Positions 40,045-47,669 of a DNA stretch of 64,000 nucleotides are shown one piece after another. The stretch lies in NCBI RefSeq assembly GCF_050749815.1, contig NZ_CP192735.1:3720001-3784000 (forward strand). The letters are read 5' to 3'. A program made the position numbers and the translations under genes. Positions within the stretch are counted from its first letter, which is position 1. The number at the start of each line of letters is the position of its first letter. The notes beneath the pieces were generated by a model. That model was given only the letters and a program-made list of their open reading frames with translations, made no database searches and had not been told where the DNA came from. The DNA comes from Dyella_A sp050749815 (lineage in GTDB: Bacteria > Pseudomonadota > Gammaproteobacteria > Xanthomonadales > Rhodanobacteraceae).

Positions 40045-41403
40045 ATGCAACCATTTCGATTTGTAGACCTGTTCGCCGGCCTCGGCGGATTTCACTTGGC
40101 TCTCTCTCGGATGGGGGGGGTGTGTGTATTTGCGGCCGAGTGGAAGGAGCCCCTGCGGGAGCTCTACGAGGCGAACTTCGGGTTGAAGCCAGAGGGCGAC
40201 ATCAGGAAGATTCACCCGAAAGATGTGCCTGATCACGACGTCTTAACAGCAGGCTTCCCGTGCCAACCCTTCTCTAAGGCAGGTGAGCAGCTCGGCTTTG
40301 AGTGCACGGAGCAAGGCAACCTTTTTTTTAACGTCGCGGCTATTCTCAAAGAGAAGAGGCCCACGTACTTCATTCTTGAAAACGTTCCTAACTTGCTTAA
40401 GCACGACAATGGTCGTACTTGGGAAGAAATCCAGAAGATCCTCGGTAAGGACAAGCCCGGCCTGGGCTACAACATCCGGGCTGAGCGACTTTCACCGCAT
40501 AACTTCGGCATTCCTCAGATCCGCGAGCGTGTTTACATCGTGGGTTCGCTGCAGTCCCTTGATGACTTTCATTGGCCGACTACCAGTGATGTAGAGACCA
40601 ACATTGGCGCTGTTCTTGATGATAATCCTTCTGATGCGAAACAGCTCTCTACGCGAGTGAAAGAGTGTTTAGAGGTATGGGATGAGTTCCTGAAAGCGTG
40701 CCCGCCGGACGTGGATTTGCCCTCATTTCCTCTCTGGTCGATGGAATGGGGTGCGACTTACCCGTACGAAGCGACCACACCTCATGCCCGTCGGAAGCTA
40801 TTAGGAATTGATGGCCTTAAGGGCTTTAAAGGTAGCCATGGCACAAAGCTTGGTTACTTGCGCGGGCTCGAAGAGCGCTGGGCAGCGCTGCCAAGTCACG
40901 CTCGCACACCCGAGATGGAGTTTCCGAAGTGGAAGCAAGACTTCATCCGTCAAAATCGAAAGTTTTACCAGGACAATAAGACTTGGATTGACCCATGGCT
41001 GCCAAAGATCCTGAAGTTTCCCTCAAGCCTTCAAAAGTTTGAGTGGAACATCAAGGGTGGCGAGCGAAATATCTGGGAATACGTCATTCAGTTTCGGGCG
41101 TCCGGTGTCCGAGTTAAGCGTCGTACAACAGCGCCGAGCCTAATAGCAATGACGGATACGCAAGTGCCGATAATAGGCTGGCAGAAGCGCTACATGACGC
41201 CACGGGAGTGTGCGCGGCTTCAAAGCCTAGATACTCTAAAGGAGTTGCCAAAGAGCCCAAGCCAAGCGTTTGCTGCACTGGGTAACGCGGTGAATTCCAA
41301 TGTCGTGGAGATGGTTGCTCAAGCTTTGCTGCTGACGCAGCATGGTACCGACGCGACTAGCGAACTTGTTGCCACTCAGCGACGCGTATCGGAAGTCTTC
41401 TAA
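40045..41403 (+). CDS. DNA (cytosine-5-)-methyltransferase
   Basis: A 452-residue C5 cytosine methyltransferase. The ATG at 40045 gives MQPFRFVDLFAGLGGFHLAL, motif I at the N-terminus as usual. Motif IV with the catalytic cysteine is AGFPCQPFSKAGEQLG, motif VI is FILENVPNLL, motif VIII is GIPQIRERVYIVGS, motif IX is RRTTAPSLIAM and motif X is ALGNAVNSNVVEMV. All are present, so the enzyme looks active. The target recognition region (about 230-360) is large and its specificity unknown. Its TAA overlaps the next gene's ATG by one base, so it is translationally coupled to an ATPase, and it probably protects host DNA from that system. GC content is clearly lower than in flanking genes. Confidence 0.93.
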   Translation: MQPFRFVDLFAGLGGFHLALSRMGGVCVFAAEWKEPLRELYEANFGLKPEGDIRKIHPKDVPDHDVLTAGFPCQPFSKAGEQLGFECTEQGNLFFNVAAILKEKRPTYFILENVPNLLKHDNGRTWEEIQKILGKDKPGLGYNIRAERLSPHNFGIPQIRERVYIVGSLQSLDDFHWPTTSDVETNIGAVLDDNPSDAKQLSTRVKECLEVWDEFLKACPPDVDLPSFPLWSMEWGATYPYEATTPHARRKLLGIDGLKGFKGSHGTKLGYLRGLEERWAALPSHARTPEMEFPKWKQDFIRQNRKFYQDNKTWIDPWLPKILKFPSSLQKFEWNIKGGERNIWEYVIQFRASGVRVKRRTTAPSLIAMTDTQVPIIGWQKRYMTPRECARLQSLDTLKELPKSPSQAFAALGNAVNSNVVEMVAQALLLTQHGTDATSELVATQRRVSEVF

Positions 41404-43028
41404 TGGTCATGGCTTCGGATTCGCAGTTGACCGGTCCAATTGGAATCCGGCCAGAAGTCACGATGCTTTCAGTGCTTCGGCATCTAAACTATAAAGCTTG
41501 GTACGCTATTGCGGAATTCATCGACAACGCGTTGCAAAGCTATCTCGCCAACCAAGTGGTACTTGAGGCTTTGCATGGGAAGGATTTTCGTTTCGAGGTG
41601 GATGTACGTATAGACGCAAATGGGCCGGGCCTCATTATCGTCTCCGACAATGCTGCAGGCATCTCTGCTGTCGACTTTCCACGAGCTTTCAGAGCTGCGC
41701 AGGTTCCCGTTGACCGCAGCGGTTTGTCTGAATTCGGGATGGGAATGAAGAGTGCGGCGTGTTGGTTCGCGGAGCGATGGAGCGTTCGGACTAAAGCCAT
41801 AGGCGAGCCGCTTGAGCGGACGATCTGTTTCGATATCCGCCACATTGTCGACAACAAAATTGAGAGCCTGGAGACTGAATCACGCGCCGTAACTGACTCT
41901 TCAGCACACTACACGGTAGTGAGTCTTCGCGGTCTGCATCACGCTCCTCAAGGTCGAACCATTGGGAAGATCAAGGAGCATCTCGCGAGCATCTATCGCA
42001 TTTTCTTGCGAGATGGTCGGATGACCCTAAGGTTCAACGGAGAATCGCTTCACTACGCGTCAACGCCCATTCTTACTGCTCTTCCATACAAAGCGCCAGG
42101 CGTGCCGGCTCAAGGTCAGGATGTGAAGCCAGTGCTTTGGCGCAAAGAGATCAATCTTGATTTCGGTAAAGGCCAAAGCGTGTCGGGTTTCGCTGCGCTT
42201 CGAGAAGTGGGCTCGACGCCGTTTGCAGGCTTTGCACTTTTTCGCCGAGATCGCCTAATTGAAGGTAGCTACGACGAGACCTACCGGCCGAGCTTCATCT
42301 TCAAGCAGACCAACAGCTATCCGTATCAGCGTCTCTTTGGAGAGCTTCACGTCGAAGGTTTCGAGGTTAGCCACACTAAGGACGGCTTCCGTTGGGAAGA
42401 ATACGAGGACATCTTCCTCGAGTTTCTTAAGGAGCAACTGGAAGCCGGTCCATTAAATCTATTGGCTCAGGCAGAGAACTATCGAGCTCTCCCTTCGAGA
42501 AAAAGCATTGAACCGCGCGCAGTGGCGGCTACGGCGTCCGTTGCCGATTATATCGAAAAAGATGTCGCACCTATACTGGTCGAGGCGCAGTCTAACCCGG
42601 CCGAGCCGCCACCATTACCGCAGGCACTGCCGACAACTGAGCTTCAGGCTTCGGAACGAACGGTCTCGCTTAACGACGGCAGTTGGGACTGGATTATTAC
42701 AATTCGAACCTTGGTTGATCCTGCTCGCGAGGATTGGGTCTCGCTTGCAAAGCATGAGTCAATACAAGACGAGACGGATAATGCACGCCGCCTGGTCGTC
42801 GAACTGTCTCTCGCACACCCGTTCTCCGCTGAGTTCATTGGAACCAACAACGAGAATATTGAACTCTTCCTGCGGATCGCTACAACGGTTTGTATCGCAT
42901 TAGTTCTTTCAGAGGACGTTACTGGGGATCCTCCCGAGACTTTTCTGTATCACTTCAATTATCTTTTGCGAGGTGCGTTGGCCCGTACCTCACTGACCAA
43001 GGATGACGAATCATGGGCGCCTCTGTAA
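41403..43028 (+). CDS. GHKL-type ATPase (MORC/MutL-like), defence-associated
   Basis: A 541-residue protein with an N-terminal Bergerat ATPase fold. The N box is AIAEFIDNALQSYL near residue 40. The G1 box is IIVSDNAAGIS near residue 78, and the G2 region is LSEFGMGMKSAACWFAERWS near residue 107. The C-terminal half is not recognised by eye, but it includes HTKDGFRWEEYEDIFLEF, a lid-like stretch of the MORC/paraMORC kind. ATPases of this class were described in restriction-modification operons together with Z1 helicase-like proteins and PD-(D/E)XK nucleases (Iyer, Abhiman and Aravind). The gene overlaps the methyltransferase at the left and the Z1 gene by 16 bp at the right. Confidence 0.85.
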   Translation: MVMASDSQLTGPIGIRPEVTMLSVLRHLNYKAWYAIAEFIDNALQSYLANQVVLEALHGKDFRFEVDVRIDANGPGLIIVSDNAAGISAVDFPRAFRAAQVPVDRSGLSEFGMGMKSAACWFAERWSVRTKAIGEPLERTICFDIRHIVDNKIESLETESRAVTDSSAHYTVVSLRGLHHAPQGRTIGKIKEHLASIYRIFLRDGRMTLRFNGESLHYASTPILTALPYKAPGVPAQGQDVKPVLWRKEINLDFGKGQSVSGFAALREVGSTPFAGFALFRRDRLIEGSYDETYRPSFIFKQTNSYPYQRLFGELHVEGFEVSHTKDGFRWEEYEDIFLEFLKEQLEAGPLNLLAQAENYRALPSRKSIEPRAVAATASVADYIEKDVAPILVEAQSNPAEPPPLPQALPTTELQASERTVSLNDGSWDWIITIRTLVDPAREDWVSLAKHESIQDETDNARRLVVELSLAHPFSAEFIGTNNENIELFLRIATTVCIALVLSEDVTGDPPETFLYHFNYLLRGALARTSLTKDDESWAPL

Positions 43029-45271
43029 CAATCCTGAAAACTATCAAGCCGCCTCTCCGTTGGGTGCCTGAGCAACGCGAGTTCACCACGGAATTTCTGG
43101 AGGGCAAGTCTAAGGATCCGAACGGTCCGTCCTACGAAGACCTGACGAATGGCCCAGACTCGGTGCTTCAAGAGGCACAAAGAATCCTAGGGCGATGCCT
43201 CCCGCCGGCAGAGTCGGGAACCCCTGAAACTGGGCTTGTCGTCGGATATGTGCAAAGCGGTAAGACGCTGTCATTTGAGACGGTAATCGCGCTGGCCCGT
43301 GACAACGGCTACGGGATGGTTATAGTCCTGGCGGGCACAAAGAATAACTTGCTTGACCAGTCTGAGGATCGTTTAAAAAAGGATTTTGGCATTGAAGATG
43401 GCGGTGATCAATGGTACCACCTCGCTAATCCAACGACGTCGGTTAAGGATCAGATTTCAACACGGTTAACTGCGTGGAAGCGGAAGCCCACCAAAAAAGC
43501 ACTTCTCATTACCGTGCTTAAACATGGCGGGCATCTGGAGAAGTTGGCTGCGGTTCTCAAGAGTGTCGATCTTAGCGCCGTGCCTTGCCTTATTATTGAC
43601 GACGAGAGTGATCAGGCTAGCCTTAATACCAAGGCTGCGCGCATAAAAGCGGGCCTTGCGGCCATCACTGATGTTAGTACCACCTACAAATCGATCCTGA
43701 AGCTGCGAGCCGAATTGCCGCATCACTCATACTTGCAATATACAGCCACCCCACAGGCCAACCTGTTGCTTGCTCAAACAGACTTCCTCAATCCTAACTT
43801 TGCCGAATTGGTTACTCCAGGGGAGGCATACACGGGGGGCAAGGCTTTTTTCATGGGTGATCCGAACCTAATCGTAGACATTCCTTCAAGACAGATTCCC
43901 AGTCCCACCAACATTCTTTCCAGTCCGCCTAAGACACTTCTTGCTTCATTGCGCTATTTCTTGCTCGCCGCCGCGCATCATTCTCTGACGCGAGGAAGGG
44001 GGGTAAAGGCAAAGGACCGTAATCGGTCCATGATGGTTCATCCGGCTATTGCGACGACCTCCCATAAGCTTTACAAGAGCTGGGTCGACAAAGCTTGGAA
44101 GACGCTGAAGGGCATGGTGGAGCGACAATTTCCACTCGACCCTGCTGCTGCAGCTTTGCCCTTCCAGGCCGAGTACGATTCTTTGGCGAAGACTTTTCCA
44201 GATATTCGTCCGCTAGGTGACCTCCTAGCTGCGATGGTGGATGACGTCTTTGACGAGCTGAATGTTGTTGAGGTCAACGGGACTAAGGATGCGGAGAAGA
44301 AGGTTAATTGGAAAGCGACCAGGTACTGGATATTGGTTGGTGGTGCAAAACTCGATCGCGGTTACACGGTGGAAGGTCTATGCACTACTTATATGCCGAG
44401 GCCACTGGGAACCTCTCCCGCTGCCGATACGTTACAACAGCGAGCGCGTTTCTTCGGCTACAAAGCGCCTTATCTTGGGCTTTGCCGTGTATTCGTTCAG
44501 AGCAGCGTCAAGGATGCGTTCACTGACTACATAGAGCATGAGGAGTTTGTTCGCGCTGCGCTGGCAAAGAATAGGGGGCAGCCGCTGAGCCGCTGGCGCC
44601 GAGATTTCATTTTGACGGATTCATTGAGGCCCACACGTGCCAACGTTATTGGCCTGGGGATCCGGCGAATCCCCGTTAATGGGTGGCTTGTGCCGTCAGT
44701 TATGCAGAGGGATGACAACGCAGCTACCGCCAACCGATTATTGTTGACTTCTGTTGTTTCGAAATGGGGCGCTTCATACGGCTCGCCGGTGGATGCGGCG
44801 CCTGTTATCGGAGTGCCCAATTCCCCCCACGAGGTGATTGAGGCTGTACCCCTGCGTGCTGTCCTAGAGGATTTTTTGTTAGAAGTCCAAGTAAGAGATC
44901 CGAGTGATGCCGAGGAGCACAGCGCAATGTTGATTGCGCTTGGTGCGATGCTTGACAAGGATCCCTCGCTAAGGGCAGACGTGTTTCTGATGAACAAGCT
45001 GCATACGGGTTACCGTACTCGAGTTGCTGGTCGTGGGCTACCGGCGACCCACCGCTTCGCGCCTATCAACCAGTATTTTAGTCAGAGCGCTGGCACTACC
45101 AATGATCGTGATTACTGTTTTGCTGACCGAGTTACTTTGCAATTGCGCAAGTTCAGTCTCGGTACGCACCAACGAGATCCGAGTCGGGCGGACATTCAAG
45201 ACGTGACTTGGTTCGCCTTGCATGTGCCGCCGAAGCTACGTAAGGCACTGCTTGTCGAACAGAGGCGATGA
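43013..45271 (+). CDS. Z1-domain P-loop ATPase (helicase-like), defence-associated
   Basis: A 752-residue protein. Walker A is VVGYVQSGKTLSFE near residue 80. Walker B is PCLIIDDESDQASLNT near residue 194, a DEAD-like acidic box. HSYLQYTATPQANLL near residue 240 resembles helicase motif III. The Z1 domain itself carries WILVGGAKLDRGYTVEGLCT and then LQQRARFFGYK (about residues 440-490), with an arginine like helicase motif VI. Z1 proteins are superfamily-2-like ATPases thought to translocate on DNA in restriction-like systems. The gene overlaps the GHKL ATPase by 16 bp and ends one base before the nuclease start codon. Confidence 0.88.
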   Translation: MGASVTILKTIKPPLRWVPEQREFTTEFLEGKSKDPNGPSYEDLTNGPDSVLQEAQRILGRCLPPAESGTPETGLVVGYVQSGKTLSFETVIALARDNGYGMVIVLAGTKNNLLDQSEDRLKKDFGIEDGGDQWYHLANPTTSVKDQISTRLTAWKRKPTKKALLITVLKHGGHLEKLAAVLKSVDLSAVPCLIIDDESDQASLNTKAARIKAGLAAITDVSTTYKSILKLRAELPHHSYLQYTATPQANLLLAQTDFLNPNFAELVTPGEAYTGGKAFFMGDPNLIVDIPSRQIPSPTNILSSPPKTLLASLRYFLLAAAHHSLTRGRGVKAKDRNRSMMVHPAIATTSHKLYKSWVDKAWKTLKGMVERQFPLDPAAAALPFQAEYDSLAKTFPDIRPLGDLLAAMVDDVFDELNVVEVNGTKDAEKKVNWKATRYWILVGGAKLDRGYTVEGLCTTYMPRPLGTSPAADTLQQRARFFGYKAPYLGLCRVFVQSSVKDAFTDYIEHEEFVRAALAKNRGQPLSRWRRDFILTDSLRPTRANVIGLGIRRIPVNGWLVPSVMQRDDNAATANRLLLTSVVSKWGASYGSPVDAAPVIGVPNSPHEVIEAVPLRAVLEDFLLEVQVRDPSDAEEHSAMLIALGAMLDKDPSLRADVFLMNKLHTGYRTRVAGRGLPATHRFAPINQYFSQSAGTTNDRDYCFADRVTLQLRKFSLGTHQRDPSRADIQDVTWFALHVPPKLRKALLVEQRR

Positions 45272-45272
45272 G

Positions 45273-46235
45273 ATGGATCTCTTTGGCGCTTTTTCTGATC
45301 TGCCGCTGGCTCGGTCCACCACTGATCTCTCTGCGATTGCATTGTCTGGACGACGCCACGACTTCCTTGCTAGGAGCGTTGACGGAAGCCCAGTTTTTTT
45401 GCTGAAGGATTCGAGCCCCGCGACTTATGCCCCTGGCGTCGAACTGAGGAATATCTCCGTCCAGTTTCACAGTACGTGCCGAGTAACGGTAGCTGGTCAC
45501 TCTCTTGAGGATCAGTTTGCAGTTATTGCCTGCGGTGCCGCCGTCCCGGAGTTGCATGAGATCTTTGTTCGCTGCTTTTTAGCAGTGGTCGAAGACCTTC
45601 CGTTATCATCAACTACAGTGGATTTGCAGCGTTGCATTCAGACACTGTTGAACCTCTTTCGGTCGTTGGGCGCTGTTGGTCGCAGAGAAGTGAGTGGGTT
45701 GTGGGCTGAACTCTTCGTGATATCTAGATCCAACGACGTTGCGCTTGCGTTGCGTTCTTGGCGTGAAAACTCGTTCGAGCGCTTCGATTTCTCCTGGCCA
45801 AGCGGTTGCCTCGAGGTTAAGGCTACGGCTAAGGAGCAACGGCAACATGAGTTTGCTCTTGAGCAGCTGCAGCCTTCTGGTGGAGCCGGATTTGTTGTCT
45901 CTGTTCTTATTCAGCAACTGAGTGGTGGCGTGGGCGTGATTGACTTGGCTAACTCGATCGAGAGGCATATCGCTGGGGAACCTCGGCTCAGGCGGAAGCT
46001 TTGGGAGAACATAGCTTCGGCACTCGGTAGTGACTTCTCTGAGCGGCTGGATAAACGCTTTGATCCCTCATATGCGGAGCGCAACTTAGTCGTCTACGCG
46101 ATGGAGGATATCCCTGCGCCTGAGCAGCCACATGATCGCCGGATAACGGGGTTGCGCTTCCGGGTGGACCTTTCATCGGTACAGTCCTCGTTAGCTCCTG
46201 GCCGGGCAGGCTCGCTTCATAGCTTGTTTGGATGA
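45273..46235 (+). CDS. PD-(D/E)XK motif nuclease-like protein
   Basis: A 320-residue protein matching the PD-(D/E)XK motif family that accompanies Z1/MORC operons. The start at 45273 (MDLFGAFSDLPLA) follows the Z1 stop by one base. The likely catalytic core is GLWAELFVISRS (first acid), ERFDFSWPSG (aspartate) and CLEVKATAKEQRQHEFALEQ, which gives the E-x-K pair and a downstream QxxxF/E-like helix. The N-terminal 140 residues are beta-rich and unassigned. By position it is the effector nuclease of the system, with the methyltransferase as the protective partner. Cleavage activity is inferred, not shown. Confidence 0.82.
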   Translation: MDLFGAFSDLPLARSTTDLSAIALSGRRHDFLARSVDGSPVFLLKDSSPATYAPGVELRNISVQFHSTCRVTVAGHSLEDQFAVIACGAAVPELHEIFVRCFLAVVEDLPLSSTTVDLQRCIQTLLNLFRSLGAVGRREVSGLWAELFVISRSNDVALALRSWRENSFERFDFSWPSGCLEVKATAKEQRQHEFALEQLQPSGGAGFVVSVLIQQLSGGVGVIDLANSIERHIAGEPRLRRKLWENIASALGSDFSERLDKRFDPSYAERNLVVYAMEDIPAPEQPHDRRITGLRFRVDLSSVQSSLAPGRAGSLHSLFG

Positions 46236-46729
46236 TCTCTAAGGGATACGGCACGCTGCGGTGGCGCAATATCCAGTTGGCGGTGTTGTGCGGAGGATGT
46301 GGACGTTGGGGTGCTCCCGCGGTGGCTCTCCCGGCGCTGCCAGCGCTCTTCACCCGAGCGCAGAGTAGCCTCGGCACCTTCGCTTCTCTCCGGCGGGTGC
46401 CCCACATATGCTGAGGAAGTGCGCCTACAGCTATGGCGTGTGTTCGGTTGCAGAATGGAGTCGCTCCGGTGTCCGGCCCAAACCGACCAAGCTGCCAAGG
46501 CGCTCGCCGGCCGGCACGGAACGTCAGGCGGAACCGACGCCGGAGCACTACGACCCTTCTGTATAGCTCTCGCCCCCTTGAGCTATGAATTGCGCCCCGC
46601 GAGGGGCGCTTTTTTGCTTGCGTCTGGCGTTGACGGGCCTGGTGGCGCCGACTGCCAATTCCTCACAGCGCTTGCCGCTTGTGGGCTGCCGCCTGGGCAG
46701 CAGGCGTAGCGGGGATTTCGATGGATTCC
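46236..46729. other. intergenic region after the nuclease gene
   Basis: About 490 bp in which I find no convincing gene. Several open frames exist on both strands, but their composition is low-quality Arg/Ala/Ser with no recognisable motif. It contains a plus-strand terminator at 46592-46615. Confidence 0.4.
46592..46615 (+). terminator. intrinsic terminator, plus strand
   Basis: GCGCCCC-GCGA-GGGGCGC followed by six T residues. It lies about 350 bp beyond the last gene of the methyltransferase operon and faces the XRE gene, so it probably ends that operon's transcript. Confidence 0.75.
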
Positions 46730-46984
46730 TCAGCGCCTTTCTTGAGCTGGCACCTGCAGCAACTGGCTGATGTCCACGCCAAGCACCTGAGCTAATCGTT
46801 CCAGGCCATCTATCGAGATGTTGGTTACACAGCGCTCTAGTTGAGACACGTATGTGCGGTGAAACTCCGCGATCTCAGCCAGCTGTTCCTGGCTCAGCCC
46901 CTTTGCCTTGCGAAGCTGACGGATGTTTGCAGCCACGCGATTGCGAGCGCTAGGTAGCGATGGCGGCGAGGGCTTGGACGGCAT
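46730..46984 (-). CDS. XRE-family transcriptional regulator 1 (controller-like)
   Basis: An 84-residue helix-turn-helix protein of the size of restriction-modification controller (C) proteins. The Cro/CI-type HTH spans about residues 17-75: VAANIRQLRKAKGLSQEQLA for the first helices, then FHRTYVSQLERCVTNISIDG with the recognition helix. It is closely related to the XRE protein 150 bp upstream, with about half the HTH residues identical and both starting MPSK. Upstream lie three TCTAC boxes at a 15-bp period. It could control the methyltransferase operon, itself or the neighbouring lasso genes. Which one is not decided by sequence. Confidence 0.85.
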   Translation of the reverse strand: MPSKPSPPSLPSARNRVAANIRQLRKAKGLSQEQLAEIAEFHRTYVSQLERCVTNISIDGLERLAQVLGVDISQLLQVPAQERR

Positions 46985-47000
46985 GCGTCCAGCCTGACCA

Positions 47001-47035
47001 TCTACCGGGTAAGGTTCTACAGACTATAACTCTAC
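47001..47035 (-). promoter_or_regulatory. TCTAC iteron array upstream of XRE regulator 1 (3 copies, 15-bp period)
   Basis: TCTAC occurs at 47001, 47016 and 47031, exactly 15 bp apart, starting 16 bp upstream of the start codon. On the coding strand these read GTAGA. The second unit TCTACAGACTATAAC is nearly the same as TCTACAGATTATTAC in the other XRE array. It probably overlaps the promoter and serves autoregulation. Confidence 0.65.
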
Positions 47036-47130
47036 TGCTAATAAGCGTGCATTCGCTAGTGACATGCGCCGGCCTCCGGTGTGGTGCAGCACGACATAGC
47101 CGCAACTTTGGAGACGCGTCGAAGGGCGCC

Positions 47131-47505
47131 TCAATTGCCCCGAGCTCGCTTTCTCCTTCCGCGTTTCGCACCCGGCGCCGATTGGTCTGCACCGATCGCA
47201 GCTTGTGGTCCCGCGGGATCTACCGAGCCTCCATCCCTTGGTTCGGTCACGGAGTCAGGTGGCTGCATCAAGGTCAGGGCGTCTACACCAAAGACCTTCG
47301 CTAGCCGCTCTAGACGCTCAACAGAGATGTTGGTCACCCGCCGCTCGATCTGCGACACGTACGTGGGATGGCACGGCACGAATTCGCTCAGGTCCGCTTG
47401 GGTCAAGCCCATAGCTTTCCGTCGGCGGCGAACGTTCTCCGCGATGTGCCCTAGAGGGCTCGACAGGGGCGCGGGCTTGCGCTTCGGCTTGGACTTGGAG
47501 GGCAT
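47131..47505 (-). CDS. XRE-family transcriptional regulator 2
   Basis: A 124-residue regulator, paralogous to the gene at 46730. The HTH lies at about residues 18-80 (HIAENVRRRRKAMGLTQADL, CHPTYVSQIERRVTNISVER, LERLAKVFGVDALTLMQ). It carries an extra basic, low-complexity C-terminal tail of about 40 residues ending KRGRRKRARGN, and a lysine-rich N-terminus. Four TCTAC boxes at a 15-bp period lie directly upstream. They sit in the gap shared with the divergent TonB receptor gene of the lasso locus, so it may also act on that promoter. Confidence 0.85.
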   Translation of the reverse strand: MPSKSKPKRKPAPLSSPLGHIAENVRRRRKAMGLTQADLSEFVPCHPTYVSQIERRVTNISVERLERLAKVFGVDALTLMQPPDSVTEPRDGGSVDPAGPQAAIGADQSAPGAKRGRRKRARGN

Positions 47506-47521
47506 AAGCCCAGCCTGTCCA

Positions 47522-47571
47522 TCTACCGTCTTGAATTCTACAGATTATTACTCTACTTTTTATCACTCTAC
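47522..47571. promoter_or_regulatory. TCTAC iteron array between XRE regulator 2 and the TonB receptor (4 copies, 15-bp period)
   Basis: TCTAC occurs at 47522, 47537, 47552 and 47567, each exactly 15 bp apart, with AT-rich 10-bp spacers. The array is 16 bp upstream of the XRE start and about 100 bp upstream of the divergent TonB receptor start, so it could control both directions. Confidence 0.7.
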
Positions 47572-47669
47572 ATGGGTGTGGCGTCAATAGCGCTGCTCGG
47601 TAGGGGCCGCGACCGAGATTGGAGCGGTGAGAGAAACGGACCAACCCAGGGGAAAGCAAAGGACGCACG

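Noticed and set aside
46236..46729. Open frames on both strands between the nuclease gene and XRE regulator 1
   Set aside because: The products are low-complexity Arg/Ser/Ala with no motifs, good ribosome sites or conservation that I can recognise. I treat the stretch as non-coding.
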